64,000 nt of DNA from Burkholderia glumae LMG 2196 = ATCC 33617 (GCF_000960995.1 NZ_CP009435.1:3472001-3536000), one strand, 5' to 3'; shown: positions 1 to 7,321, counted from the first letter of the stretch. The notes: generated from the sequence alone by a model not told the origin. Translations and numbers: made by a program.

Positions 1-46
1 CTGCCTCTTCGATTTCAGGGCTTAGCTTGTATGTTTTTATCGCCAT
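1..46 (-). CDS. Start of an unidentified protein, cut by the window edge
   Basis: An ATG on the minus strand at 46 opens a frame reading MAIKTYKLSPEIEEA and runs off the left edge. A good ribosome-binding site (AAGGA, six bases before the ATG) supports a real start. Only 15 residues are visible, so no function can be given. It reads away from the rest of the integrated element and belongs to its cargo. Confidence 0.5.
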   Translation of the reverse strand, partial: MAIKTYKLSPEIEEA

Positions 47-171
47 TTATTATCCTTATTATTTGGCCACCTCTCATTCATTTTGGCCGAAAAACCAAAA
101 AAGTCAATTCAGCTCGGAGGTCACCTACCTTCCCGGCGTAAGAGTAACGATAGCCGAAATTATTTGAGATT

Positions 172-187
172 AGCCACGGACGTGGCT
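172..187. repeat. Short inverted repeat (hairpin)
   Basis: AGCCAC and GTGGCT flank a four-base GGAC loop, so the DNA or RNA can fold into a 6-bp stem. It lies 28 bases before a larger hairpin in the same non-coding stretch. Its role is unknown. Confidence 0.45.
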
Positions 188-215
188 TGGCGGGGCGTTG
201 AAGATTTTGAGTTTT

Positions 216-243
216 GGATAAGGTTGCGAAGCAACCCTTATCC
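216..243. repeat. Large inverted repeat, GC-closed hairpin
   Basis: GGATAAGGTTGC and GCAACCCTTATCC surround a three-base GAA loop; the arms match except for one extra C. No T-run follows, so it is not a standard terminator. Hairpins of this kind with a TATCC end occur at transfer origins and in small structured RNAs, but no relaxase gene is visible here. Confidence 0.5.
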
Positions 244-371
244 GTGTGTGCTTAGTTATTTTCTGTTTTTTATTTTTTCTTCATCTTTCGCCACACCTTT
301 ACCACCAAACATTGCTTTCAGCGCTCACCCGACTTCATCGCAACAACCCACATGCAACGATGATTTGTGCC

Positions 372-399
372 TTGACAAAGCTGACCCATGTTGTAGATG
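372..399 (+). promoter_or_regulatory. Possible promoter of the 424-819 gene
   Basis: A consensus -35 box TTGACA (372-377) is followed after 16 bases by TAGATG, a weak -10. It sits 25 bases before the start of the 424-819 gene. The -10 is poor, so this is tentative. Confidence 0.35.
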
Positions 400-423
400 T
401 ATGTCACACACCTGGAGTAGAAT

Positions 424-819
424 ATGAATTGGCTCAAAAATGCGCTTGACTCTGTACACAACCTAATCCATGGGATAAAGAGGTTTATAACGCTTATGAA
501 ATGCACCCAAAAGGCTATCCAAAAAGTCCAAGATGGGCTCTTCCCTCATGAAACTGTGACACCGCCCGAAAAAGAGAAAATCAAGCAACTCTGCGCCATC
601 GAGCTTCCGTGGTATGTGGTAGCAGATCTCATTCTCGCTGAAAGGCAGCGAAAAAATGTTATCGCAGTGATTGCTACCAGAATTGGTGAGCTAACCGAGG
701 AAGAGTTGGAATGGATTCACAATTGCTTGACGACATCGAATATGAGTATAGACGAGATGATCCGAGAAATCCAAAAATCGAGAAGCTCTCAGACACCACT
801 ACCGAAGCTCAAACCCTAA
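424..819 (+). CDS. Hypothetical protein, 131 residues
   Basis: I do not recognise this family. The start is supported by GGAG eight bases upstream of the ATG, and the gene ends seven bases before a strong terminator, so it is probably a real single-gene unit. The protein is mostly helical in appearance, charged, and without a signal peptide or membrane segment. The C-terminal half contains a stretch rich in E and I (ELTEEELEWIHNCL) that may form a small helical bundle. Base composition is AT-richer than the core genome to the right, as expected for cargo of the integrated element. Confidence 0.6.
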   Translation: MNWLKNALDSVHNLIHGIKRFITLMKCTQKAIQKVQDGLFPHETVTPPEKEKIKQLCAIELPWYVVADLILAERQRKNVIAVIATRIGELTEEELEWIHNCLTTSNMSIDEMIREIQKSRSSQTPLPKLKP

Positions 820-825
820 ACATCC

Positions 826-849
826 AAGCACCTTTCGAGGTGCTTTTTT
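826..849 (+). terminator. Rho-independent terminator
   Basis: AAGCACCT and AGGTGCTT form an 8-bp stem around a TTCG tetraloop, followed by a run of T. It ends the 424-819 transcript. Confidence 0.85.
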
Positions 850-920
850 ATTCCCTATTCTCCACCCACCTCTTCCCGCCGCGCATTCAGCTTTTTAAGC
901 TTAGGAGGCTTCCACCAGAG

Positions 921-948
921 TTGACAACCGACGATATTCCGCTATCGT
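921..948 (+). promoter_or_regulatory. Promoter with built-in operator-like palindrome
   Basis: A perfect -35 TTGACA (921-926) and a -10 TATCGT (943-948) are 16 bases apart, 30 bases before the 979 gene. The -10 is also one arm of the inverted repeat ACGATA (931-936) / TATCGT (943-948), so a repressor bound there would cover the promoter. The palindrome is directly visible; its use as an operator is inference. Confidence 0.5.
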
Positions 949-978
949 AAATAGATAATAACAAAAAGGAAACAAGTC

Positions 979-1362
979 ATGGCAGAGAAAAACATCAACT
1001 GGGCTGCTGAATTAGTAGCAGCAAAAATCAAAGCAGACAATAGCAAGACGGTCAGCCACATGGATGAGCACCTGGTGCAAATCTTATCAATTAAGCGCCT
1101 CGGCTTCAGTTGGGATAAAACTGCAGACGAGACAAATCGCATCTTGGGGCTTAAGGGTTTAGATAAAGTGAACGGCAAGAAGCTGGCTCGCATCGCCGCC
1201 AAGTGGAAAGCCGCTGGCTTGATAGATTTGAAGAAGGTTGACGCCTTTCACGAGCAAGTAAAAAAGGCACTTGAGCGGAAATCCGCAGCCGCATCCAAAC
1301 CTGCTCCACCGCTCCCCCAATCCATTCCATCCAATTTTCCACCACAAGGGGACAAAGCATGA
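979..1362 (+). CDS. Hypothetical cargo protein, 127 residues
   Basis: The start has a good ribosome-binding site (AAGGAA, about seven bases upstream) behind a likely promoter. The N-terminal 100 residues are basic and helical, with a segment around residues 46-80 that could be a small helix-turn-helix. The last 25 residues are a proline-rich tail. It ends in a four-base ATGA overlap with the ankyrin-repeat gene, so the two are translationally coupled and probably act together. I do not recognise the family; a DNA-binding or mobilisation accessory role is possible but unproved. Confidence 0.6.
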   Translation: MAEKNINWAAELVAAKIKADNSKTVSHMDEHLVQILSIKRLGFSWDKTADETNRILGLKGLDKVNGKKLARIAAKWKAAGLIDLKKVDAFHEQVKKALERKSAAASKPAPPLPQSIPSNFPPQGDKA

Positions 1363-1877
1363 TGCCACACCCATCGAAAATAAGAGACAGAACGATGCGA
1401 GAAATAGAAGCAGATATGGAGAAGTTCTGCGATGAGGGTAATATCGGCGCTGTGATGAATCTCGTTGATGAGATGGGCGAAATGGAGGATCGCCTGTTCT
1501 TTTTCGCCCAATCAGGAGATCTTGGCAAGGTCAAGCATTATGAGTCGCTAGGCTGCAACCTGAGACAGAATGACGATGCTTTACTGAAAACCGCAGCTTG
1601 TGGCGGTCAAGTCGATGTAATGAGGTATCTTATCGAAAAAGGCGCGGATGTACATGCGGAGGGTGACAAGGCAATTTCCCTCGCGTCAGCTCATGGTTAT
1701 CTGCAAGCAGTTCAGTATCTGATAGAGCAAGGCGCTGATGTCAACATTGCAATCGAACGCGGCAAAGATGATGTGAGAGATTGGGCTATGGCATACAAAC
1801 AAGCCCATGATCTACATCAGCACCTCAGCGAAGCGCTTCCCCAGCATGAGGCAAGCACCTCGAAGAGGAAAATCTGA
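1359..1877 (+). CDS. Ankyrin-repeat protein, 172 residues
   Basis: The middle of the protein has about three ankyrin repeats. The clearest are residues 69-100 (GGQVDVMRYLIEKGADVHAE) and 106-130 (GYLQAVQYLIEQGADVN), with the usual LIEKGADV signature. Such repeats bind other proteins. There is no signal peptide or membrane segment, so it is likely cytoplasmic. The start overlaps the stop of the upstream gene (ATGA), giving a two-gene operon. It meets the HEPN-motif gene tail to tail 30 bases on. Small ankyrin proteins on mobile elements sometimes serve as antitoxin or immunity partners; nothing here proves that. Confidence 0.75.
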   Translation: MMPHPSKIRDRTMREIEADMEKFCDEGNIGAVMNLVDEMGEMEDRLFFFAQSGDLGKVKHYESLGCNLRQNDDALLKTAACGGQVDVMRYLIEKGADVHAEGDKAISLASAHGYLQAVQYLIEQGADVNIAIERGKDDVRDWAMAYKQAHDLHQHLSEALPQHEASTSKRKI

Positions 1878-1907
1878 ATCGCCCGCCTTAAGGAACATTA
1901 GATCGAC

Positions 1908-2534
1908 TTATTTAGAGTCACCACCAAATAGTCGTTTCATTGTTTCCTTGGACGCCAACTCAAGTTTCCTCACGCCATCAAATTCAGATATGCTAAGGCG
2001 ATTAAAAATGACGAACATGAAGACTGACATAAATACTGCCCATCGCGGGTTGTCAATGGCGGCAGCACTCCACACCGACTCCTTACCTTCATCGCCCTCC
2101 CGCTCAAACCATGTATAGGCTTCCTGCCACGATTTTTTCTGATTCTTATCTAGATTTGCAACATACTCCAAAAATTTGAAGTTTATATTTTCGACCCTGT
2201 GAACCAGCCTATTACGTAGCTCGGAAAAATTCTTCAGAAATGATCGTTGCCCAGCACTGAGGATGCCATAATCCTTTGCTATTCGAATTTTCCCTATTTC
2301 ATTATCAGAAAGCGGCAACCTCTCGATGAAAGACTTCATAGTCGGCTGATCGATCTTTGAAACAATCAACTCGGTAACAAGCGACTCAATAAGAGCATGC
2401 GATTTTATGACAAGTGACCAATCATCACCATCAAGTAAGGCAAGAAGAAAATCAGCCTCCCCACGAACGTCCGCAATAGCATCCTGACGATGCTGAAAAA
2501 TCAATTCCCCTGCGTCTTTCCTGCTGATATACAT
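1908..2534 (-). CDS. HEPN-motif hypothetical protein, 208 residues
   Basis: The gene starts at the ATG at 2534, 16 bases after the integrase stop, with GGGG as a weak ribosome-binding site. An upstream ATG at 2603 would overlap the integrase end and is less likely. Residues 107-112 read RNRLVH, which fits the R-x4-6-H motif of HEPN RNases and HEPN-like proteins, inside a helical domain (about residues 20-130). A hydrophobic stretch at 164-179 could touch a membrane. Its place behind the integrase suggests the original transcript carried both; the IS now cuts that operon. A defence or toxin role is possible; a catalytically inactive HEPN-like cargo protein is equally possible. Confidence 0.6.
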   Translation of the reverse strand: MYISRKDAGELIFQHRQDAIADVRGEADFLLALLDGDDWSLVIKSHALIESLVTELIVSKIDQPTMKSFIERLPLSDNEIGKIRIAKDYGILSAGQRSFLKNFSELRNRLVHRVENINFKFLEYVANLDKNQKKSWQEAYTWFEREGDEGKESVWSAAAIDNPRWAVFMSVFMFVIFNRLSISEFDGVRKLELASKETMKRLFGGDSK

Positions 2535-2550
2535 AGTGACCCCACAATTT

Positions 2551-2788
2551 TTATTTAATGCCTTCCATCTTACGCTTCTCAGCAGCCTCTTGATGACGCT
2601 CACGCTTCAACTTCACGATAAGCTTTTGCTTTGTCGTTGTCACGATGAGATCCCGTGGGTACGGAATTCTCTCAAAGTCGATGTTGTAGCTTAATTTCCC
2701 GGCAACATTCTCCAAGAGATACGCCACGCTATGTTCTTCCGAATACGCCTTGGAATTCACCGTGTCATGCTCATGACCAATGAACTGG
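2551..2788 (-). pseudogene. C-terminal piece of tyrosine integrase (3' of the IS insertion)
   Basis: Reading inward from the IS end at 2788, the frame continues QFIGHEHDTVNSKAYSEEH and ends at 2551. This holds the last active-site residues of a tyrosine recombinase: the GH of box II and the nucleophilic tyrosine, AYSEE, about ten residues later. It joins in frame to the 470-residue piece at 4111-5520 once the IS and one target copy are removed, giving 547 residues in all. In its present form it has no start of its own; an in-frame ATG/GTG inside it would make only a useless tail. Confidence 0.9.
2785..2788. repeat. Target-site duplication, left copy (CTGG)
   Basis: CTGG directly abuts the left terminal repeat of the IS, and the same four bases abut the right end at 4111-4114. 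This is the target duplication made on insertion. Confidence 0.85.
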
Positions 2789-2822
2789 TGAACCGCACCG
2801 GGAATCGTGGAGGCCGGTTGGT

Positions 2823-3677
2823 TTAAGTTAATGCAGGCACTTCAGCAGCATTTCTGAGTTGCCTGTAGTAGTTTGCCTCAGCTTCGGCAGGCGGGATATA
2901 GCCGAGCGGTTCCATCAGCCGATGATGGTTGTACCAGGCGACCCATTCCAGCGTTGCCAGTTCGACGGATTCCCTCGTTTTCCAAGGGGCGCGCCGATGA
3001 ATCAGTTCAGTCTTGTAGAGACCGTTGATCGTTTCAGCCAGCGCGTTATCGTAGCTGTCGCCACGGCTGCCGACGGACGGCTCGATACCCGCCTCGGCCA
3101 AACGTTCGCTGTACCGAATGCTGACGTATTGAGCCCCCCTATCGGAGTGGTGTATCAAGGTCCCATCGTCGCCCGGTTGGCGCGCGTACAGCGCCTGTTC
3201 GAGCGCATCCAGAACGAAGTCCGTGCTCATCGACGAACTGACGCGCCAACCGACGATGCGACGGGCAAACACGTCGATCACGAACGCCACGTACAGCCAA
3301 CCCTGCCATGTCGAGACATAGGTGAAGTCAGACACCCAAAGCTGATTTGGGCGCTCAGCCTTGAACTGCCGGTTGACCCGGTCCAGCGGGCGCGCAGCGC
3401 TCGTATCGGGATTCGTCGTGCGAACCCGCTTGCCGCGAACTGCGCCACGCAAGCCCTGCAGCTTCATCAGCCGCCCGACCGTGCAGCGTGCGACCACAAT
3501 GCCCTCCCGGTTCATCTGCTTCCAGACCTTCGGCACACCGTAGACCTGCATGTTGGCCTGCCAGACACGCTTGATCTCGGGTTGCAGGACCTCATCGCGT
3601 TTGGCACGAGCGCAGCGTTTGGACGGATCACGAAGCCGCGCAGCATGGCGTCGGTAGCCCGACGGGGCAATCCGCAA
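2823..3677 (-). CDS. IS3-family transposase OrfB (DDE catalytic part)
   Basis: This is the catalytic half of the transposase. It has the integrase-core residues D in WVSDFTYV, D in IHHSDRGAQY and E in ALAETINGLYK, the last two about 35 residues apart, so a complete DDE triad. The listed ATG start is only the first methionine; the open frame continues upstream through PIQVLKAFVDQHRDTFGVEP into the end of orfA. OrfB is therefore normally made as an OrfAB fusion by a -1 slip, probably near GCGTTTTTCGCC in the last part of orfA. Length and motif spacing are normal for the family. Confidence 0.92.
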   Translation of the reverse strand: MRIAPSGYRRHAARLRDPSKRCARAKRDEVLQPEIKRVWQANMQVYGVPKVWKQMNREGIVVARCTVGRLMKLQGLRGAVRGKRVRTTNPDTSAARPLDRVNRQFKAERPNQLWVSDFTYVSTWQGWLYVAFVIDVFARRIVGWRVSSSMSTDFVLDALEQALYARQPGDDGTLIHHSDRGAQYVSIRYSERLAEAGIEPSVGSRGDSYDNALAETINGLYKTELIHRRAPWKTRESVELATLEWVAWYNHHRLMEPLGYIPPAEAEANYYRQLRNAAEVPALT

Positions 3678-3733
3678 GACCTTGCAGATCGGCTCGACCC
3701 CGAAGGTGTCGCGATGCTGATCAACGAAGGCTT

Positions 3734-4060
3734 TCAGGACTTGAATCGGCGGTCGAGCTCCGCCTGGGCGAAAAACGCGCTCGCCAGCTTGAGAATCTCG
3801 TTGGTACGGCGCAGTTCCTTGACCTCACGCTCCAGGGCCTTGATGCGTTCACGCTCGGCCGTGCTCACGCCATCACGTTCCCCACGATCGATCTCCTCGC
3901 GCTTGACCCAATCCAGCAGCGTCTGCGGCGTACAGCCGATCATCGGCGCAATCGATTCGACCGCCGCCCACATCGACGGATGTTCGCTACGCTGCTCACG
4001 TACCAGACGCACTGCGCGCCCCCGGACTTCCGGGGAAAACTTGGTTGCCTTCTTGTTCAT
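3734..4060 (-). CDS. IS3-family transposase OrfA (helix-turn-helix part)
   Basis: OrfA is 108 residues. Residues 5-55 form the DNA-binding HTH that recognises the IS ends (FSPEVRGRAVRLVREQ ... GCTPQTLLDWVKR). Residues 68-100 form a leucine-zipper-like helix (RERIKALEREVKELRRTNEI) used for dimerising. It ends at 3734, in the frame one base off from orfB. Alone it would act as a regulator; fused with OrfB it makes the active transposase. Confidence 0.92.
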   Translation of the reverse strand: MNKKATKFSPEVRGRAVRLVREQRSEHPSMWAAVESIAPMIGCTPQTLLDWVKREEIDRGERDGVSTAERERIKALEREVKELRRTNEILKLASAFFAQAELDRRFKS

Positions 4061-4110
4061 GGCTCCATTCTCTCAAGAATCCGAGCCTCCACAAAATTCG
4101 GTGCGGTTCA

Positions 4111-4114
4111 CTGG
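4111..4114. repeat. Target-site duplication, right copy (CTGG)
   Basis: This is the second copy of the 4-bp target duplication, on the integrase 5' side of the IS. Together with 2785-2788 it brackets the insertion. Confidence 0.85.
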
Positions 4115-5520
4115 CAGCGCGTTTCCTCAGGAACCCCGTTTTGCTTGAGGCGGTTGTTGGAAGTCGACCGGAATGAGTGGAATACCTTCTTCCTGTCAGC
4201 GATACCAACCTTGTCCAGATAATCACCCCAGCGCTCGCTAGGCGTTTCGCTGAAGTTCCCAAACTTGTTGGCAGTCAGATAAGGGAACAGCATCCCGCCA
4301 AACGGTTTCATGTCCGCAACGAAATCCAGAAAGCCCAGTTTGATGAGCTGGGGATGGATCGGGATCGTGCGTTTTGCTGCAGGCGTCTTGAGGCGCTGGC
4401 ACTCGTCGTCATCGGTGATCGAGATCGCCCAAATCTCGCCGACCTTCCTCACGTCCTGAATCAGAAGCTGACAAAGCTCATTGATGCGCCCGCCAGTGAA
4501 CAGACCGAGCAATGGAAGCCAGTAGTCCGTTGGGTTTTTCTGTACCAGATAGGCAGCGGAATCGAAGATGACCTTCAAATCCTCGTCGGTGAACGGCTTG
4601 TAGCCATTCTTATCCCTCACCTTCTTCGCATCCTTCTTGGTGAACAGCTTGTGCCCACGGGATGGAAATTGCACCCCCTCAGGGAAGGAACCCATGGACT
4701 GCGCCAGTTCGAATAAACCAGAGACGGGACGAAGATATTTTTGCTGGACGGTGGAATGCGTGATTCCCTTTGCCAGCAGGTCATCAATCCAAACGGCAAT
4801 GTCCTCGCGTATCACATCGCGGATCGGATAGTGCTCCGTGCTCTTGCGCGTGGCGAGCCAGCTTTGGAAATGCAGTTGGTGCTGTCGATACTCGTAGAGC
4901 GTCTTGGGTGCGAGTTTAGCCCCGTGACGGGTCGCAAAGCGGCTGATCGCTTCCTGCACTGTCAGACCGGCAGGAACAGGCTTGGAAGGCTCCGAGATGC
5001 TTACCTGAGGAGTCTGGATGATAACTTGGGCAGGAACTGCCGGAACGGGCTGCGCTGGCGCGGCAGGTTGTGCCGCCGCACCGGTTTCTCGCGCATGCTT
5101 GAACGATTGCCCAAGCTCACTATTCCAAAACGCCTCAGAAGCTCGCATGAGGGCATCCAAGTCACCCGGCACGTTGGGATCTGCCTTCATGGTGATGTTG
5201 CGACCATCTGGCGAGCTATAGACGATCTCCAAATTGCGCGCATCGGCATCGATGCGCTTGAGGATGTTCTCTATGGACTCGTCGTTTGGCTCACTCATGT
5301 ACACCCCGGTTCGGTTCGCTACAAGGATAGCGGAAACCAACAGCGCCTTGTTCTTGGCGATGGCTGGGTGCTTTGTGCGCAGTGAGAACCGCTTTTCGCA
5401 GCGCTTGCCAGCTACCGTGAACTGGTGACGGTAGTAGTAAACGCCGTGACGCGATTGAGCGATGCGGGTGGACAGTTTCAAGGTCTCTTCCTGAGGAAGA
5501 GGTACCCCTACGAGTGACAC
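4111..5520 (-). pseudogene. Tyrosine integrase, N-terminal 470 residues, interrupted by IS
   Basis: This is a phage/island-type site-specific recombinase. The first 130 residues resemble the arm-binding, DUF6538-like start of large integrases (RHGVYYYRHQF). An Ala/Pro linker spans about 145-185, the SAM-like core-binding domain about 187-290 and the catalytic domain from about 300. The catalytic arginine in FTGGRINE (about 344) and HSFR (about 449) are present. The chain stops after ETRCQ at a TGA provided by the IS end, so the final GH and tyrosine are missing and this product cannot recombine DNA. It starts at GTG 5520, next to the tRNA-Ser 3' end, where such an integrase acts. Confidence 0.93.
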
Positions 5521-5535
5521 CGCAAGAGACGGACA

Positions 5536-5575
5536 AAGAAAAAGCCCCTGATTTTCCTAGAAAAATCAGGGGCTT
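5536..5575 (-). terminator. Strong terminator downstream of tRNA-Ser
   Basis: AAGCCCCTGATTTT (5542-5555) pairs with AAAATCAGGGGCTT (5562-5575) to give a 14-bp stem. On the minus strand it is followed by TTTTTC, so it ends the tRNA-Ser transcript. It lies between the tRNA and the integrase start. Confidence 0.85.
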
Positions 5576-5584
5576 ACCCGCTTT

Positions 5585-5678
5585 TGGCGGAGACGGAGGG
5601 ATTCGAACCCTCGATCCAGGTTTTGGCCCAGATGCTCCCTTAGCAGGGGAGTGCCTTCGACCTCTCGGCCACGTCTCC
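5585..5678 (-). tRNA. tRNA-Ser (anticodon GCT), CCA encoded
   Basis: The minus strand gives a 94-base serine tRNA: acceptor stem GGAGACG/CGTCTCC, discriminator G, encoded CCA, long variable arm and T-loop GGTTCGAATCC. The anticodon loop CTGCTAA sits in a CTCCC/GGGAG stem, so the anticodon is GCT (reads AGC/AGU). The integrated element lies directly beyond its 3' end, which is the usual att site for such integrases. Confidence 0.95.
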
Positions 5679-5810
5679 CAAACTTTCGCTCGCGCCAGGG
5701 AGGCAGCGCGACGAGAACAAGATTCTATATGGCCCCGGCACGAAGGTCAAATGTTTCGGCACGCTTTTTCGCGCCGCCGCGGCCACGAATCCGGCGGTAA
5801 TTCGCGCCGC

Positions 5811-7061
5811 TTACGCCTGATCGAGTTCGAACGCCTTGTGCAGCGCGCGTACCGCGAGTTCCATGTACTTCTCGTCGATCAGGATCGAGATCTTGATTTC
5901 GGAGGTCGAGATCATCTGGATGTTGATGCCCTCTTCCGACAGCGTGCGGAACGCCGTGCTCGCCACGCCGACGTGCGAGCGCATGCCGACGCCGACCACC
6001 GACACCTTCGACACCTTCGGATCGCCCAGCACCTGCTCGGCGTTGACGTGACCCTTGACCTGGTTGGTCAGGATCTCCATCGCGCGCTGGTAGTCGCCAC
6101 GGCCGACCGTGAACGTGAAGTCGGTCTTGCCGGCCACGCTCTGGTTCTGGATGATCATGTCGACATCGATGTTCGCGTCGGCCACCGGGCCAAGGATCTG
6201 ATAGGCGATACCGGGCTTGTCGGGCACGCCCATCACCACGATGCGCGCTTCGTCGCGCTGAAATGCGATGCCGGAAATGACTGCCTTTTCCATGGTCTCG
6301 TCTTCTTCAAAAGTAATCAGGGTGCCCGACTTCATTTCTTCGTCGAGAGCGATGAGGGGATCGGTCAGGCTAGACAGCACACGCGTCTTCACACGGTACT
6401 TGCCGGCGAATTCGACCGAGCGGATCTGCAGCACCTTCGAGCCGAGGCTGGCCATTTCCAGCATCTCCTCGAAAGTCACGTAGTCCAGGCGGCGCGCGCC
6501 GTCCACCACGCGCGGATCGGTGGTGTAGACGCCATCGACATCGGTGTAGATCAGGCATTCCTCGGCCTGCAGCGCCGCGGCCACCGCGACCGCCGAGGTG
6601 TCCGAGCCGCCGCGGCCGAGCGTGGTGATGTTGCCGGCCGGGTCCACGCCCTGGAAGCCGGTGATCATCACCACCTTGCCCGCCGCGAGGTCGCGCTTCA
6701 CGCGCTCGTCGTCGATCGACTGAATGCGCGCCTTCGTGTATGCATCGTCGGTCTTGATCGGCACCTGCCAGCCCGCGTAGCTGACGGCGGGAATGCCGAG
6801 TTCCTGCAACGCGATCGACAGCAGACCGACGCTGACCTGCTCGCCCGTCGACGCGATCATGTCGAGTTCGCGCGGATCGGGCCGGCTCGAGATCTCTTTC
6901 GCGAGACCGAGCAGGCGGTTCGTTTCGCCGGACATCGCCGACGGCACGACCACCATCTGGTGGCCGGCCCGATGCCATTTCGCGACGCGTTTCGCGACGT
7001 TCTTGATGCGCTCGACCGAGCCCATCGAGGTGCCGCCGTATTTATGTACGATGAGTGACAT
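5811..7061 (-). CDS. lysC: Aspartate kinase
   Basis: This enzyme phosphorylates aspartate, the first step to lysine, threonine, methionine and diaminopimelate. The 416-residue length is normal for the monofunctional enzyme. The start is the ATG before SLIVHKYGGTSMG, the conserved KYGGTS nucleotide-binding motif. GRGGSDTSA lies near residue 150 and two C-terminal ACT domains (about 265-340 and 345-410) bind the feedback amino acids. An in-frame ATG at 6293 (MEKAVISGIAF) lies where other bacteria start a separate beta subunit made of the ACT domains only. The leader upstream is unusually structured. No clear ribosome-binding site precedes the main start. Confidence 0.97.
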   Translation of the reverse strand: MSLIVHKYGGTSMGSVERIKNVAKRVAKWHRAGHQMVVVPSAMSGETNRLLGLAKEISSRPDPRELDMIASTGEQVSVGLLSIALQELGIPAVSYAGWQVPIKTDDAYTKARIQSIDDERVKRDLAAGKVVMITGFQGVDPAGNITTLGRGGSDTSAVAVAAALQAEECLIYTDVDGVYTTDPRVVDGARRLDYVTFEEMLEMASLGSKVLQIRSVEFAGKYRVKTRVLSSLTDPLIALDEEMKSGTLITFEEDETMEKAVISGIAFQRDEARIVVMGVPDKPGIAYQILGPVADANIDVDMIIQNQSVAGKTDFTFTVGRGDYQRAMEILTNQVKGHVNAEQVLGDPKVSKVSVVGVGMRSHVGVASTAFRTLSEEGINIQMISTSEIKISILIDEKYMELAVRALHKAFELDQA

Positions 7062-7102
7062 TGTCGTTCTGAACTGGAAATTGACCGCGCAGATACACTG
7101 CG

Positions 7103-7140
7103 CCGCAAGCCGCGCCACCGTTCGGTCTCGCGGCTTGTGG
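7103..7140 (-). promoter_or_regulatory. Hairpin in the lysC leader
   Basis: CCGCAAGCCGCG (7103-7114) and CGCGGCTTGTGG (7129-7140) can form a 12-bp stem with one G-T pair. A second inverted repeat, GCGCAG-ATACA-CTGCGC, sits next to it at 7087-7103, closer to the start codon. The pair would fold in the lysC messenger. No T-run follows, and it does not look like the lysine riboswitch. Confidence 0.4.
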
Positions 7141-7308
7141 CAGGGGACGACGGGAAAGGCGGCGGAGAAAACAGTGTGCTGGCGTGGCGGATTTGCCCGA
7201 TAGGCGGATCAGGCCGCGCAAACCGGGTACGTTACGCGGAAAACCTGCACAAAACGCTCGAAAAAACGAGCCGAGCAAACGCTTGAGCGTACTCTATCGG
7301 GGTTCGCT

Positions 7309-7321
7309 TGACAAGTTGTCA
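7309..7321. promoter_or_regulatory. Perfect 13-bp palindrome over a possible lysC -35
   Basis: TGACAA-G-TTGTCA is a perfect palindrome. On the minus strand its TTGTCA could be a -35 box, with TACGCT as a weak -10 seventeen bases on, reading toward lysC. A dimeric regulator could bind here. Assignment to a regulator is not possible from sequence. Confidence 0.4.

Larger units (their letters stand above)
47..423. other. AT-rich non-coding stretch with two hairpins
   Basis: I see no convincing gene here. A 114-codon open frame from 83 starts at TTG, has no ribosome-binding site and has low-quality composition, so it is not called. The stretch holds two inverted repeats (172-187 and 216-243) and probably the promoters of the flanking divergent genes. 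Confidence 0.5.
2789..4110 (-). mobile_element. Complete IS3-family insertion sequence (IS51-group-like), 1322 bp
   Basis: The ends are imperfect inverted repeats that start TGAACCGCACCG on both sides and share GTGGAGGC further in. It carries two overlapping frames, orfA and orfB, arranged for a -1 frameshift fusion, as in the IS3 family. A 4-bp duplication CTGG flanks it. Both frames are open and the catalytic residues are present, so it looks intact and perhaps recently arrived. It interrupts the integrase gene, and its terminal TGA supplies the premature stop. Confidence 0.92.

Noticed and set aside
83..427. 114-codon open frame in the island's left end
   Set aside because: TTG start, no ribosome-binding site, overlaps both hairpins and reads like random AT-rich DNA.
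5514..7058. Long plus-strand open frame antisense to lysC
   Set aside because: It is the usual shadow of a GC-rich gene; the lysC frame has full family similarity.
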